From Streptomyces sp. TG1A-8 (GTDB lineage: Bacteria; Actinomycetota; Actinomycetes; Streptomycetales; Streptomycetaceae), in contig NZ_JASTLB010000001.1 in assembly GCF_030499535.1 (NCBI RefSeq), positions 806,001 through 870,000 of the forward strand: a stretch of DNA of 64,000 nucleotides. The letters run 5' to 3'. Shown in pieces: positions 32,735 to 60,600 of this stretch. The notes under the pieces are model-generated. The model was not told the origin of the DNA. It saw only the letters and a program-made list of their open reading frames with translations, and searched no databases. Numbering within the stretch: position 1 is the stretch's first letter; each line of letters begins with the position of its first letter. The position numbers and the translations under genes are program-made.

Positions 32735-34122
32735 TACCGAGGCCCACCGGACGCACCGCCCGCGGTGCGCGCCCCTCCCCCGCCGGGTTCGACCGCCGCC
32801 TGATCGCGCCGATGGCGCTCGGCTCGGTGCTGAACCCGGTCAACTCCTCGATGATCGCCGTGGCCCTGGTGCCGATCGGCATCGCCTTCGGCGCGCCGCC
32901 GGCCGAGACGGTCTGGCTGGTGTCGGCGCTCTACCTGGCCACGGCGGTCGGACAGCCCGTCATCGGGCGCCTGGTGGACATGTACGGCCCGCGCCGGCTC
33001 TACCTCACCGGGACCGCCCTGGTCGGCGTCGCCGGTGTGCTGGGCGCGCTCGCACCCTCGCTCGGCGTGCTGACGGCGGCCCGCGTACTGCTCGGGTTCG
33101 GGACGTCGGCCGCGTACCCGGCGGCCATGCGGCTGACCCGCGGTGAGGCCGAACGCACCGGGCAGGACAGCCCGGCGGGCGTGCTGGCGACGCTGGCCGT
33201 CGCCGGCCAGACCGTCTCCGTGGTGGGCCCCGCGCTCGGCGGCCTGCTCATCGGGCTGGCCGGCTGGCGTGCCGTCTTCACCGTCAACGTGCCGCTCTCC
33301 GCCGCCTGCCTGGTGCTCGGCGCGCTGCGGCTGCCGAGGACGCCCGGACAGCGGCACCGGGGGGTGGACCTGCCCGGCATGGCCCTGTTCGCCGCGCTGC
33401 TCGTCGCGCTGATGCTGTTCCTGATGGACCCCGTCCCCCGCCACTGGTACCTGCTCGCCCTGTTCGCCGCCGCCGGCACCGCGTTCGCGGTGCGCGAGCT
33501 GCGGGTGCCGGACCCCTTCGTCGACCTGCGGGTCCTGGGCGGCAACGGCCCGCTGCTGGTCACCTACCTGCGCCAGCTCCTGGCCTACACCACCGCCTAC
33601 GCCTTCATGTACGGCTACACGCAGTGGCTGGAGGAGGGCCGCGGACTCAGCGCCTCCACCGCCGGGCTCGCCCTGCTGCCGCTGTCGGTCGCCGCGCTCA
33701 CCGTCTCCACCCTCACCGGCCGCCGCGAGGCGGTGCGCGCCAAGCTGCTCACGGGCTCCGTCCTGCAGATCGCCGGCAGCGCCTGCCTGCTCCTGGTCCG
33801 CGCCGACAGCCCGCTGTGGCTGCTGCTCGCGGTCGGCGTGCTGCTCGGCCTGCCGCAGGGACTCCTCGGCCTGGCCGCGCAGAACGCCCTGTACCGGCAG
33901 GCCGACCCGGAGCGGATCGCCTCGGCGGCCGGCTTGCTGCGGACCTTCATGTACCTCGGCGCGCTGGGCGCCTCCGCCGCCACCGCGGCGTTCTACCCCC
34001 GTCGCGCCGACACGGCCGGGCTGCACGGCCTGGCCCTCTTCATGCTCGCCGGCTCGGCCCTGCTGCTGGCGGCGACCCTCCCCGACCGTTCACTCGGCCG
34101 GCTCACCCCCCGAAAGGCCTGA
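32731..34122 (+). CDS. MFS drug-type exporter
   Basis: A 463-residue major facilitator with about 13-14 hydrophobic segments. It has the motif GRLVDMYGPRRLYLTG between helices 2 and 3 and a motif C-like stretch (VVGPALGGLLIG), as in drug:H+ antiporters. The GTG start overlaps the marR stop. The isochorismatase-like gene follows seven bases later. The operon MarR-MFS-hydrolase suggests efflux plus chemical handling of one compound. Confidence 0.88.
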   Translation: MIPRPTGRTARGARPSPAGFDRRLIAPMALGSVLNPVNSSMIAVALVPIGIAFGAPPAETVWLVSALYLATAVGQPVIGRLVDMYGPRRLYLTGTALVGVAGVLGALAPSLGVLTAARVLLGFGTSAAYPAAMRLTRGEAERTGQDSPAGVLATLAVAGQTVSVVGPALGGLLIGLAGWRAVFTVNVPLSAACLVLGALRLPRTPGQRHRGVDLPGMALFAALLVALMLFLMDPVPRHWYLLALFAAAGTAFAVRELRVPDPFVDLRVLGGNGPLLVTYLRQLLAYTTAYAFMYGYTQWLEEGRGLSASTAGLALLPLSVAALTVSTLTGRREAVRAKLLTGSVLQIAGSACLLLVRADSPLWLLLAVGVLLGLPQGLLGLAAQNALYRQADPERIASAAGLLRTFMYLGALGASAATAAFYPRRADTAGLHGLALFMLAGSALLLAATLPDRSLGRLTPRKA

Positions 34123-34129
34123 TCCGCAC

Positions 34130-34714
34130 ATGTCCGTCACCACCCTCGACCCCCGCACCGCCCTCGTCGTGATCGACCTGCAGAACGGCATCGTGGGCAT
34201 GCCCACCGAGCCGTACGCCGCCTCGGACGTGGTGGCCCGCTCCGTCGAGCTCGCCGACGCCTTCCGCTCCCGGAACCTCCCCGTGGTCCTGGTGCGGGTC
34301 TCCTTCGCGCCCGACGGCGCGGACGCGGTCCCCGGCCGCACCGAGCGCCAGGCACGCGGCCTCTCCTTCTCCGAGGGCTGGGACGCCGTCGTCGACGAGC
34401 TGTCCGGCCACCCCGGCGACATCCACGTCACCAAGCACAACTGGAGCGCCTTCCACGGCACCGACCTGGACGTCCAGCTGCGCCGCCGCGGCGTCACCCA
34501 GGTCGTGCTGACCGGCATCGCCACCAGCATCGGCGTGGAGTCCACCGCCCGCGACGCCTACGCCCACGGCTACCACGTCACCCTCGCCACGGACGCCATG
34601 GCCGACGGCGACGGCGAGGCGCACCGGGGCAGCGTCGAGCGGATCTTCCCGCGGCTCGGCGAGTCCGGCACGACGGCGGAGGTCCTGCGACTGCTGGCCG
34701 GCACCCACGCCTGA
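34130..34714 (+). CDS. Isochorismatase-like hydrolase lacking the catalytic cysteine
   Basis: A 194-residue protein of the isochorismatase/cysteine hydrolase fold. It has the Asp motif (ALVVIDLQNGIVG) and the Lys motif (HVTKHNWSAFHGTDLD). In the usual nucleophile motif it reads LTGIATSIGVESTARDA, with Gly where amidase-type members have Cys. True isochorismatases also lack that Cys, so hydrolysis of an enol ether rather than an amide is possible. It is third in the MarR-MFS operon, separated from the MFS gene by seven bases. Confidence 0.85.
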   Translation: MSVTTLDPRTALVVIDLQNGIVGMPTEPYAASDVVARSVELADAFRSRNLPVVLVRVSFAPDGADAVPGRTERQARGLSFSEGWDAVVDELSGHPGDIHVTKHNWSAFHGTDLDVQLRRRGVTQVVLTGIATSIGVESTARDAYAHGYHVTLATDAMADGDGEAHRGSVERIFPRLGESGTTAEVLRLLAGTHA

Positions 34715-34810
34715 CGGCCGACGGCCCGGTCCCCTGCGCGGGCGCGCACGCGTCCGTACGGGGGGCCGGGCCGGCAGCCGGCCGCGCGGACCGTGCCCCG
34801 GGACGGCGCT

Positions 34811-35179
34811 TCAGGTCCGGCCGCCGCCACCGCCGCCGAAGGACCCGCTGGAACCGGGCGACCAGCGCCGGCGGCTCTGGTCGTCGGCGCGCCTGGTGCC
34901 GCCGTTGCCGAGCTCGTGGGGGGTGAGCCGTTCGCTCTCGTCCGTGGCCCGGGGCACCTCGTCGGGCTCGCGCGCCTCGCGGGTCTCGTGGACCGGACCG
35001 GACGGCGGCATCGTGGGCTGCTCCTCGGGCGTGGGCGGGGCGGGCTCGCGTTCGCGCACCTTGATGCCCAGCCGGAAGGCCCAGATCAGTCCCGCGACGA
35101 CGGCCACCCCGGCGACGAGGATGAGGACGTAGCCGAACTTCTGAGCGCCCGATGCTGCTTCGTACATCGCTGTGTCCAT
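34811..35179 (-). CDS. DUF6479 family membrane protein
   Basis: A 122-residue protein with one N-terminal helix (VLILVAGVAVVAGLIWAFRLG) followed by REREPAPPTPEEQP, REPDEVP and RLTPHELGN, and a Gly/Ser-rich end. This layout is typical of DUF6479, found in Streptomyces, function unknown. Two starts are possible (35179 or 35167); neither has a strong ribosome-binding site. It converges on the isochorismatase-like gene. Confidence 0.82.
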   Translation of the reverse strand: MDTAMYEAASGAQKFGYVLILVAGVAVVAGLIWAFRLGIKVREREPAPPTPEEQPTMPPSGPVHETREAREPDEVPRATDESERLTPHELGNGGTRRADDQSRRRWSPGSSGSFGGGGGGRT

Positions 35180-35275
35180 GGGCGCCGGGTACCCGCAGCC
35201 GCGCTTCGGATGCCCGGACCTGCGCGGGCCGGCCGGTCGGCGCGGCCGGATGCGCCCGCCCGCCGCCGCACGCGG

Positions 35276-35548
35276 TCAGCCGTCCGTCGCGGCCGCCGCC
35301 CGCTCCACCTCGGCCTCGACCTCGGACCGCGCCCTGCCGGTCTCCTTGGCGTACTCGCCCACCGCGCCCTGCGCGTCCCGGGCGAGGTCCCGCCAGGCGC
35401 GCAGGGCGGTCTCGTAGGTGCCGGACTGGGCGCCGGTCATCCCCCGCTCGGCGGGCGGGCCGTAGGTGTCCCGCAGCTCCTCCACCATGCGCTGTGCCGC
35501 GTCGGCGGCCCGCTGCTTCTGCACCAGTTCCTCGAAGGTGTGTGCCAC
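35276..35548 (-). CDS. Small conserved hypothetical protein
   Basis: A 90-residue, soluble and almost wholly helical protein (VAHTFEELVQKQRAADAAQR, then an acidic/alanine-rich C-terminus). No domain recognised. GTG codons at 35554 and 35548 are in frame. TAGGGT (35562 to 35557 on the minus strand) lies eight bases from 35548, so a leaderless start there is favoured. Confidence 0.7.
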   Translation of the reverse strand: MAHTFEELVQKQRAADAAQRMVEELRDTYGPPAERGMTGAQSGTYETALRAWRDLARDAQGAVGEYAKETGRARSEVEAEVERAAAATDG

Positions 35549-35628
35549 GTCCACCGACCCTAGGCGCCGCCCGCGCGCGCCGCATCCGACCTGCCGTGGG
35601 CGGGTGCCGTCCGCACCCGTGTGGCGGC

Positions 35629-38079
35629 TCAGCCGTCGGGCGCCAGATCCGCCCACACCTGTTTGCCGCCGCTGACCGGCACCGTCCCCCAGGCCACCGA
35701 CACCGCCTCCACGAGCAGGATGCCCCGGCCGCCGGTGGCCTCCCAGCCGATGCTGGTGGGCTTGACCGGGCTGCGCGGCGAGGTGTCGGCGACGGCGAGC
35801 CGCACCCGCTGGTTGACCAGGCTCAGGTCGAGGCGGACCTGGCCGCCGGTGTGCACGAGGGCGTTGGTGACCAGTTCGGACACGACCAGGAGGGCCGCCT
35901 CCGCCGTGTCCCGGGACACGCCCCAGGTGCGCAGGGTGCGCCGGGTGAAGCGGCGGGCGTGCCGGACGGCCTCGGGGACCCGCCACACGGTCCAGCTCTC
36001 GCGCAGCGGGCGCACGGCCATGCCGTCGTAGCGCACCAGCAGCAGGGCCACGTCGTCGCCGCGGTGGGCGTCGGTGAGCAGGGCGTCGGCGACCAGGCCG
36101 AGGTGGCCGGGGTCGGCGGCGGCGAGCCGGCGGGCGAGGCGGTCCATGCCGGCGTCGATGTCGGAGCCGGGGGACTCCACCAGGCCGTCGGTGGTGAGGG
36201 CGAGCACCGTGCCGGGCTGCAGCCGCAGCGGGGTCATCGGGAAGTCGGCCTGGTGCAGCACGCCGAGCGGGGGGCCGCCCTCGGCCTCGACGACGCGGGT
36301 GGAGCCGTCCGGGTGGCGCAGCACGGGCTGCAGGTGGCCGGCGCGCACGCACAGGGCGGTGCCCTGTTCCATGTCGATGTCGACGTAGCAGCAGGTGGCG
36401 AACAGGTCGGTCCCCATGTCCAGCAGCAGCCGGTTGGCGTGCGCGGCGACCACGTCCGGCGGGTGGCCCTCGGCGGCGTAGGCGCGCAGGGCGGTGCGCA
36501 TCTGCCCCATCAGGGTGGCGGCGCCGGCGTTGTGGCCCTGGACGTCGCCGATGACGAACGCGACGTGGTGGTCGGCGAGCGGGATGACGTCGTACCAGTC
36601 GCCGCCGACGTCCAGGCCCTCGTCGGTGGGCAGGTAGCGGGCGACGGCGACCGCGCCGGGCAGCCGGGGCAGGCGGCGCGGCAGCAGGGTGCGCTGGAGC
36701 ATGCCGACGAGTTCGTGCTCGGCGTCGAAGGCGTGGGCGCGCAGCAGGGCCTGCCCGGCGAGGCCGGCGCAGACGGTGAGCAGGGCGCGCTCGTCGGGGG
36801 CGAACTCGTGCGGGCGGTCCCAGCCGATCAGGCAGGCGCCGGCCATGCGGCCGCCGGCCGGCAGCGGCAGGACGGCCAGGCCACCCGGGCCGACCTCGGC
36901 GAGCGCGGGCTCCAGGTTGCTGCCGGCGGGCCAGATGCGGGCGCGGCCCCCGCGCAGGGCGGCGGCGAGGGTGGGCATGGAGCGCACCGGAGCGTCGGGC
37001 CACTCGGTGCGCCACTCGGTGCGCCACAGCTCGGGCCAGGCCTCCGGTTCGGGCGGATCGAGGACGGTGACGACCAGACGGTCGTTCTCCAGCTCGGCGA
37101 GGGCGATCCGGTCGGCCCGCAGGGGCTTGCGCAGGGCGGCCACGACGGCCCGGCCCACGTCCTTGACGGTGCCGGCGGTGGCGAGGGCGGCGGCCAGCCG
37201 CTGGACGCGGGCCACGTCGGTGGCGCCGGAGCGCAGGGTGGAGGCGTCCGCGACGGTGCCCACCAGGCGGGCCGGGCAGCCCGCGCCGCCGAGCAGCAGC
37301 CGGCCGCGCAGCCGGAGCCACCTGGGCGGCCCGGAGGGCTGCAGGACGCGGAACTCCAGCTCGCGTTCGCCGATGGACATGTGGTCGGCCTCGACGACGG
37401 ACATCAGGGCGGGCAGGTCCTCGGGCACGGTGAGCCCGAGCAGGGTCTCCACCCGGTCGTCGAACTCGCGGCGACCGATCCCGAAGAGGCGCAGGAGCGC
37501 GTCGCCGACCTCGATCCGGCCGGTGTCCATGGCCAGGCTGAAGGCGTCCTCGGGCAGCTCGCCGTCGGCCGCGCCGGGCGGGGCGGGGACGGCGACCGCC
37601 CGGACGATCAGCTCCAGGCAGGCGCGGTCCTCGCCACCGAAACCGCCGGGCTGCTCGCTGACGGCGAGCAGGCAGCCGCCGCCGGCCGCGCCGAGCGGCA
37701 GGACCGCCAGGGAGAAGCCCGGGAACGGCGTCCGGCGCGCCTCGGCGGAGCCGGCCAGCTCCGCCGGGTCCAGCCACAGCGGCCGCCCGGTGCGGTGGAC
37801 CTCGGCGACCGGGGAACCACCGGCCGCCGGATAGCCGTTCCGCAGGCCGTACAGGGTGCGCGGCAGGCCCGCCGACTCGGCCAGGCACAGTGAGGAGGGG
37901 TCGCTGCCGGGCGTGTAGACCCCCACGAACGCCGCTCCGGCGAAGACCAGCGCCTGTTCGAGGACGCGGCGCAGCCGGTCGGGGGACGGGGGCGCGGCGG
38001 TGAGCGTGTCGAGGGCATGTTCGGCACGCTCGGTCCTTGTGCCGCGCACCGCAGCACCCTCACTGGCCACGTTCGTCAT
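35629..38079 (-). CDS. SpoIIE phosphatase with GAF, PAS and HATPase domains
   Basis: An 816-residue cytoplasmic protein. It has a GAF-like domain (about 20-165), a PAS-like domain (about 175-295), a GAF domain (about 300-455) and a SpoIIE/PP2C domain (about 460-680). A C-terminal HATPase follows (about 690-812; SELVTNALVHTG, ATGGRGILLVE). The phosphatase motifs are slightly unusual: IGDVQGHN instead of GDxxGHG, and LTTDGLVE instead of YTDG; GGDWYDV and GDDVALLLV are normal. It would act on a STAS antagonist and its partner in a partner-switching circuit not encoded here. The start at 38079 lacks a clear ribosome-binding site. It is separated from the MFS gene by the strong terminator at 38116-38190. 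Confidence 0.88.
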   Translation of the reverse strand: MTNVASEGAAVRGTRTERAEHALDTLTAAPPSPDRLRRVLEQALVFAGAAFVGVYTPGSDPSSLCLAESAGLPRTLYGLRNGYPAAGGSPVAEVHRTGRPLWLDPAELAGSAEARRTPFPGFSLAVLPLGAAGGGCLLAVSEQPGGFGGEDRACLELIVRAVAVPAPPGAADGELPEDAFSLAMDTGRIEVGDALLRLFGIGRREFDDRVETLLGLTVPEDLPALMSVVEADHMSIGERELEFRVLQPSGPPRWLRLRGRLLLGGAGCPARLVGTVADASTLRSGATDVARVQRLAAALATAGTVKDVGRAVVAALRKPLRADRIALAELENDRLVVTVLDPPEPEAWPELWRTEWRTEWPDAPVRSMPTLAAALRGGRARIWPAGSNLEPALAEVGPGGLAVLPLPAGGRMAGACLIGWDRPHEFAPDERALLTVCAGLAGQALLRAHAFDAEHELVGMLQRTLLPRRLPRLPGAVAVARYLPTDEGLDVGGDWYDVIPLADHHVAFVIGDVQGHNAGAATLMGQMRTALRAYAAEGHPPDVVAAHANRLLLDMGTDLFATCCYVDIDMEQGTALCVRAGHLQPVLRHPDGSTRVVEAEGGPPLGVLHQADFPMTPLRLQPGTVLALTTDGLVESPGSDIDAGMDRLARRLAAADPGHLGLVADALLTDAHRGDDVALLLVRYDGMAVRPLRESWTVWRVPEAVRHARRFTRRTLRTWGVSRDTAEAALLVVSELVTNALVHTGGQVRLDLSLVNQRVRLAVADTSPRSPVKPTSIGWEATGGRGILLVEAVSVAWGTVPVSGGKQVWADLAPDG

Positions 38080-38115
38080 TACAGCGCGTATGAGGCGTCC
38101 GCGCAGCCCCTGCGA

Positions 38116-38190
38116 CCGCCGCCGGACCCCGCCGGACCTCCGCCGCCCGCCCGGGCGGGCGGCGGAGGTCCGGCGGGGGTCCGGCGGCGG
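38116..38190 (-). terminator. Near-perfect 37-bp inverted repeat after the GNAT-MFS pair
   Basis: The left arm 38116-38152 and right arm 38153-38190 are complementary along their full length except for one extra C/G (four versus five). The stem begins only a few bases after the MFS stop codon (38194-38196). It marks the end of the biosynthetic locus transcript and insulates the phosphatase gene. Confidence 0.85.
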
Positions 38191-38193
38191 CGC

Positions 38194-39444
38194 CTAGGCG
38201 GACGCGGTCCGGATGCCGCGGCTGCAGGTGGCCGCCACCGCGGCGACGGTGACCAGCAGCGGGAAGACCAGCATCGCCGTGCCGGCGGGCCAGCGGGCCA
38301 GCAGCGCCCCGGCCAGGGCGGGCGCCAGGGCGGCCGCCGAGCCGGCCGCCAGCAGGACCACGCTGACCACGCGTCCTTGCAGGTGGTCGGGGGTGACGGC
38401 GGCCTGGTGACCGAAGAGGGAGGCGTTCGCGGTGGGGCCGAGGAACACCGCGGCGGCCAGGGGCACGGCGGCCAGCACGCCGGTGGTCAGCAGCGTGCTC
38501 ACCGCCATTAGGGCGGCCGTGGTCCAGCACAGCAGTGTGATCAGGGTGGGCAGGCGCAGCCGCCGCTGGAGGGCCGGGGCGGCGAAGGCGCCGAGGAAGC
38601 CGCCCAGTGCGAAGATCGTGCCGGCGAGTCCGACCAGGAACGGCGGGACGCCCGAGTCCCTGAGCGAGAGGGTCATCGCGAAGATCATGCCGGTGAAGGC
38701 CATGTTGAGCGGGGCGGCGATCAGGAGCAGCGTCCGCAGGAACGGGTGGCCCAGCACGAACCGCACCCCCTGCCCGGCGGACGCGCCGGCGCCCTGCGCC
38801 TTCGGCTCCCGGAGCTGCTGCAGGGGCCGGCGCACGCACACCACGGCGGCCAGCGACAGCAGGAAGCTCAGGGTGTTGCCCAGGAAGGGCAGGGCCCGGC
38901 CGACGCCGAACAGCAGACCGCCCAGCGGCGGGCCGGCCAGCGACGTGCCGTAGGCGCGCGCCTCGTTGCGGGCGACCGCGGTGGCGATCTGGTCGGGACG
39001 CACCAGGTTGCGCACCGCGGCGTGCTCGGCCGTGCTGAACAGGGCGGTGGCGGCGGCGCTGCCGGCCACCACCGCGAGGATCACCGGCAGGCCGGCCGCG
39101 CCCGCCAGGACGGCGCAGGTGAGGAGGGCGTACGCGGCGATCCGGAAGGCGTCGCAGGCGATCATCAGCCGGCGCCGGTCGAAGCGGTCGGCGAGGACAC
39201 CGGCCGGCAGTCGGCACACCATCGTGGTGGCCAGCCCGACGGTCCCGACGAGCCCGGCTCGCGCGGGGGACCCGCTCTGCTGGAGCACCAGCAGCGGCAG
39301 CGCCAGGTCGGCCATGGAACCGCCCAGGTCCGACAGGCACTGACCGCTCCACAGCAGGGTGAAGTCCCGGTTGCGCCACAGGCTGGGCGGCCGGCCGGTG
39401 ACCGGTGTGCCGGCGGCGTCCTCGGCGAGCGGCGGCCGGGTCAC
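38194..39444 (-). CDS. MFS exporter at the edge of the NRPS locus
   Basis: A 416-residue, 12-helix major facilitator related to the MFS_3/enterobactin-exporter-type group. It has LWRNRDFTLLWSGQCLSDLG at the start and LPAGVLADRFDRRRLMIACD after helix 2. Its GTG overlaps the stop of the GNAT gene (GTGA), so both are co-translated. Position beside the NRPS genes suggests export of the peptide or self-protection (inference). It terminates at the long stem at 38116-38190. Confidence 0.87.
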   Translation of the reverse strand: MTRPPLAEDAAGTPVTGRPPSLWRNRDFTLLWSGQCLSDLGGSMADLALPLLVLQQSGSPARAGLVGTVGLATTMVCRLPAGVLADRFDRRRLMIACDAFRIAAYALLTCAVLAGAAGLPVILAVVAGSAAATALFSTAEHAAVRNLVRPDQIATAVARNEARAYGTSLAGPPLGGLLFGVGRALPFLGNTLSFLLSLAAVVCVRRPLQQLREPKAQGAGASAGQGVRFVLGHPFLRTLLLIAAPLNMAFTGMIFAMTLSLRDSGVPPFLVGLAGTIFALGGFLGAFAAPALQRRLRLPTLITLLCWTTAALMAVSTLLTTGVLAAVPLAAAVFLGPTANASLFGHQAAVTPDHLQGRVVSVVLLAAGSAAALAPALAGALLARWPAGTAMLVFPLLVTVAAVAATCSRGIRTASA

Positions 39445-40061
39445 ACCGGCTCCGCCGTGCCGGTCACGTCCACCGCGGCCGGCACGGGCGAGGTGCCCGG
39501 TGCACCGGCGGTGGACGCCGCGCCCGCCGTCCCGGGCGGTGCCGTCGCGGCCGTCGCGGCCGTCGTGGGGACGACGAGCATCTTCGTCACGGAGCCGTCG
39601 TCGCCGACCACGTCGCGCACGTGGCGGAAGCCGAGGCGGCGGCACATGGCCAGGCTCGCGGCGTTGTCGGCGCCCACCATGCCGTAGGCCTGCGCCAGTC
39701 CCAGGTTGTCGGCGGCGTGCCGGAGCAGGCCGCGCACCACCTCGCCGCCCAGCCCGTGGCCCCAGTGGGCGGGGGCGAGCGCGGTGACGAGTTCGTGGCC
39801 GTCGACGTTGCCGGTCCTCTTCACCTCGGCGTGACCGACGTACGCGCCCTCCAGCCACAGGCCCCACACGTCGAAACGGCGCTGCGGATAGACGTCGTCG
39901 AGGATCGCCCGGAACAGCTCGCGGATGTCCGCCTCGGGCACCCGCTCCTGCCCCATCCAGCGGCACACCTCCTCGTCGCCGAGCAGGGTGACGAAGCAGT
40001 CCTCGTGCTCGGCCCGGTACGGGAGGAAGTCCAGGCGCTCGGTGCGCAGTACGGGGGTCAT
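39441..40061 (-). CDS. GNAT-family N-acetyltransferase
   Basis: A 206-residue RimJ/RimL-like acetyltransferase. It has TPVLRTERLDFLPYR at the start, the acetyl-CoA loop HWGHGLGGEVVRGLL and the C-terminal NAASLAMCRRLGFRHV. The last 40 residues are Ala/Pro/Thr-rich. GAGGAG precedes the ATG by about six bases. Coupled to the MFS gene and downstream of the NRPS-MbtH transcript, it could acetylate free amino groups of basic residues in the peptide, either as tailoring or self-resistance (inference). Confidence 0.87.
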   Translation of the reverse strand: MTPVLRTERLDFLPYRAEHEDCFVTLLGDEEVCRWMGQERVPEADIRELFRAILDDVYPQRRFDVWGLWLEGAYVGHAEVKRTGNVDGHELVTALAPAHWGHGLGGEVVRGLLRHAADNLGLAQAYGMVGADNAASLAMCRRLGFRHVRDVVGDDGSVTKMLVVPTTAATAATAPPGTAGAASTAGAPGTSPVPAAVDVTGTAEPV

Positions 40062-40167
40062 GGCAGCTCCTCGAAAGGTGTCGCGGTGCGGTGGGGGCCG
40101 AGGGCGGTGGGGCGCCGGTACGGCGTGTCGAGAGCGTGGGGGCACGGGTGGGCGAGGGGCGTGGGGG

Positions 40168-40199
40168 GCGCCGGGCCGGCGGTGCGGCCGGCCCGGCGC
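40168..40199 (-). terminator. Perfect 13-bp stem after the MbtH-like gene
   Basis: GCGCCGGGCCGGC (40168-40180) pairs perfectly with 40187-40199 around a six-base loop, 19 bases past the MbtH stop codon. It probably ends the NRPS transcript, so the GNAT-MFS pair may have its own promoter in 40062-40167. Confidence 0.7.
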
Positions 40200-40218
40200 G
40201 GTGGTGCTGCGGGGCCCG

Positions 40219-40422
40219 TCAGGCTCCGGCGTTCTCCATGCGCTCGCGCAGGCTGCGCGGGCGCATGTCGGTCCAGACCTCGTCGACGTAGGCGGAGCAC
40301 TCGGCCTCGGTGCCCTCCTTGCCGACGGGCTGCCAGCCCGCGGGCACCTCGACGTCGACCGGCCACAGGGAGTACTGCTCCTCGTCGTTGCGCAGCACCT
40401 GGTAGCGGGTGTTCTCGTCCAT
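40219..40422 (-). CDS. MbtH-like protein
   Basis: A 67-residue protein with the full family signature: NDEEQYSLWPVDVEVPAGW, then GTEAECSAYVDEVWTDMRP and SLR. MbtH-like proteins bind NRPS adenylation domains and are needed for their folding or activity. It lies 158 bases downstream of the large NRPS on the same strand. AGAGGA precedes the ATG by about four bases. Confidence 0.97.
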   Translation of the reverse strand: MDENTRYQVLRNDEEQYSLWPVDVEVPAGWQPVGKEGTEAECSAYVDEVWTDMRPRSLRERMENAGA

Positions 40423-40580
40423 GTCGTCCTCTTCTTCCTCGGTCGTGCGGCGGGGTCCGGTCCGGTCCGCCGTGGTGGGGTGCGGGTCCGCGGGCAGGTG
40501 CCGGCGGGTCGGGGCGCGGGGCGACCGCGGGCCGTGCCGGACCGGGCGCCGGGGCGGTGGCTCGGGGGGGCCGGGAGTGG

Positions 40581-60587
<20,007 letters not shown>

Positions 60588-60600
60588 AGCCGTCGGGTCC

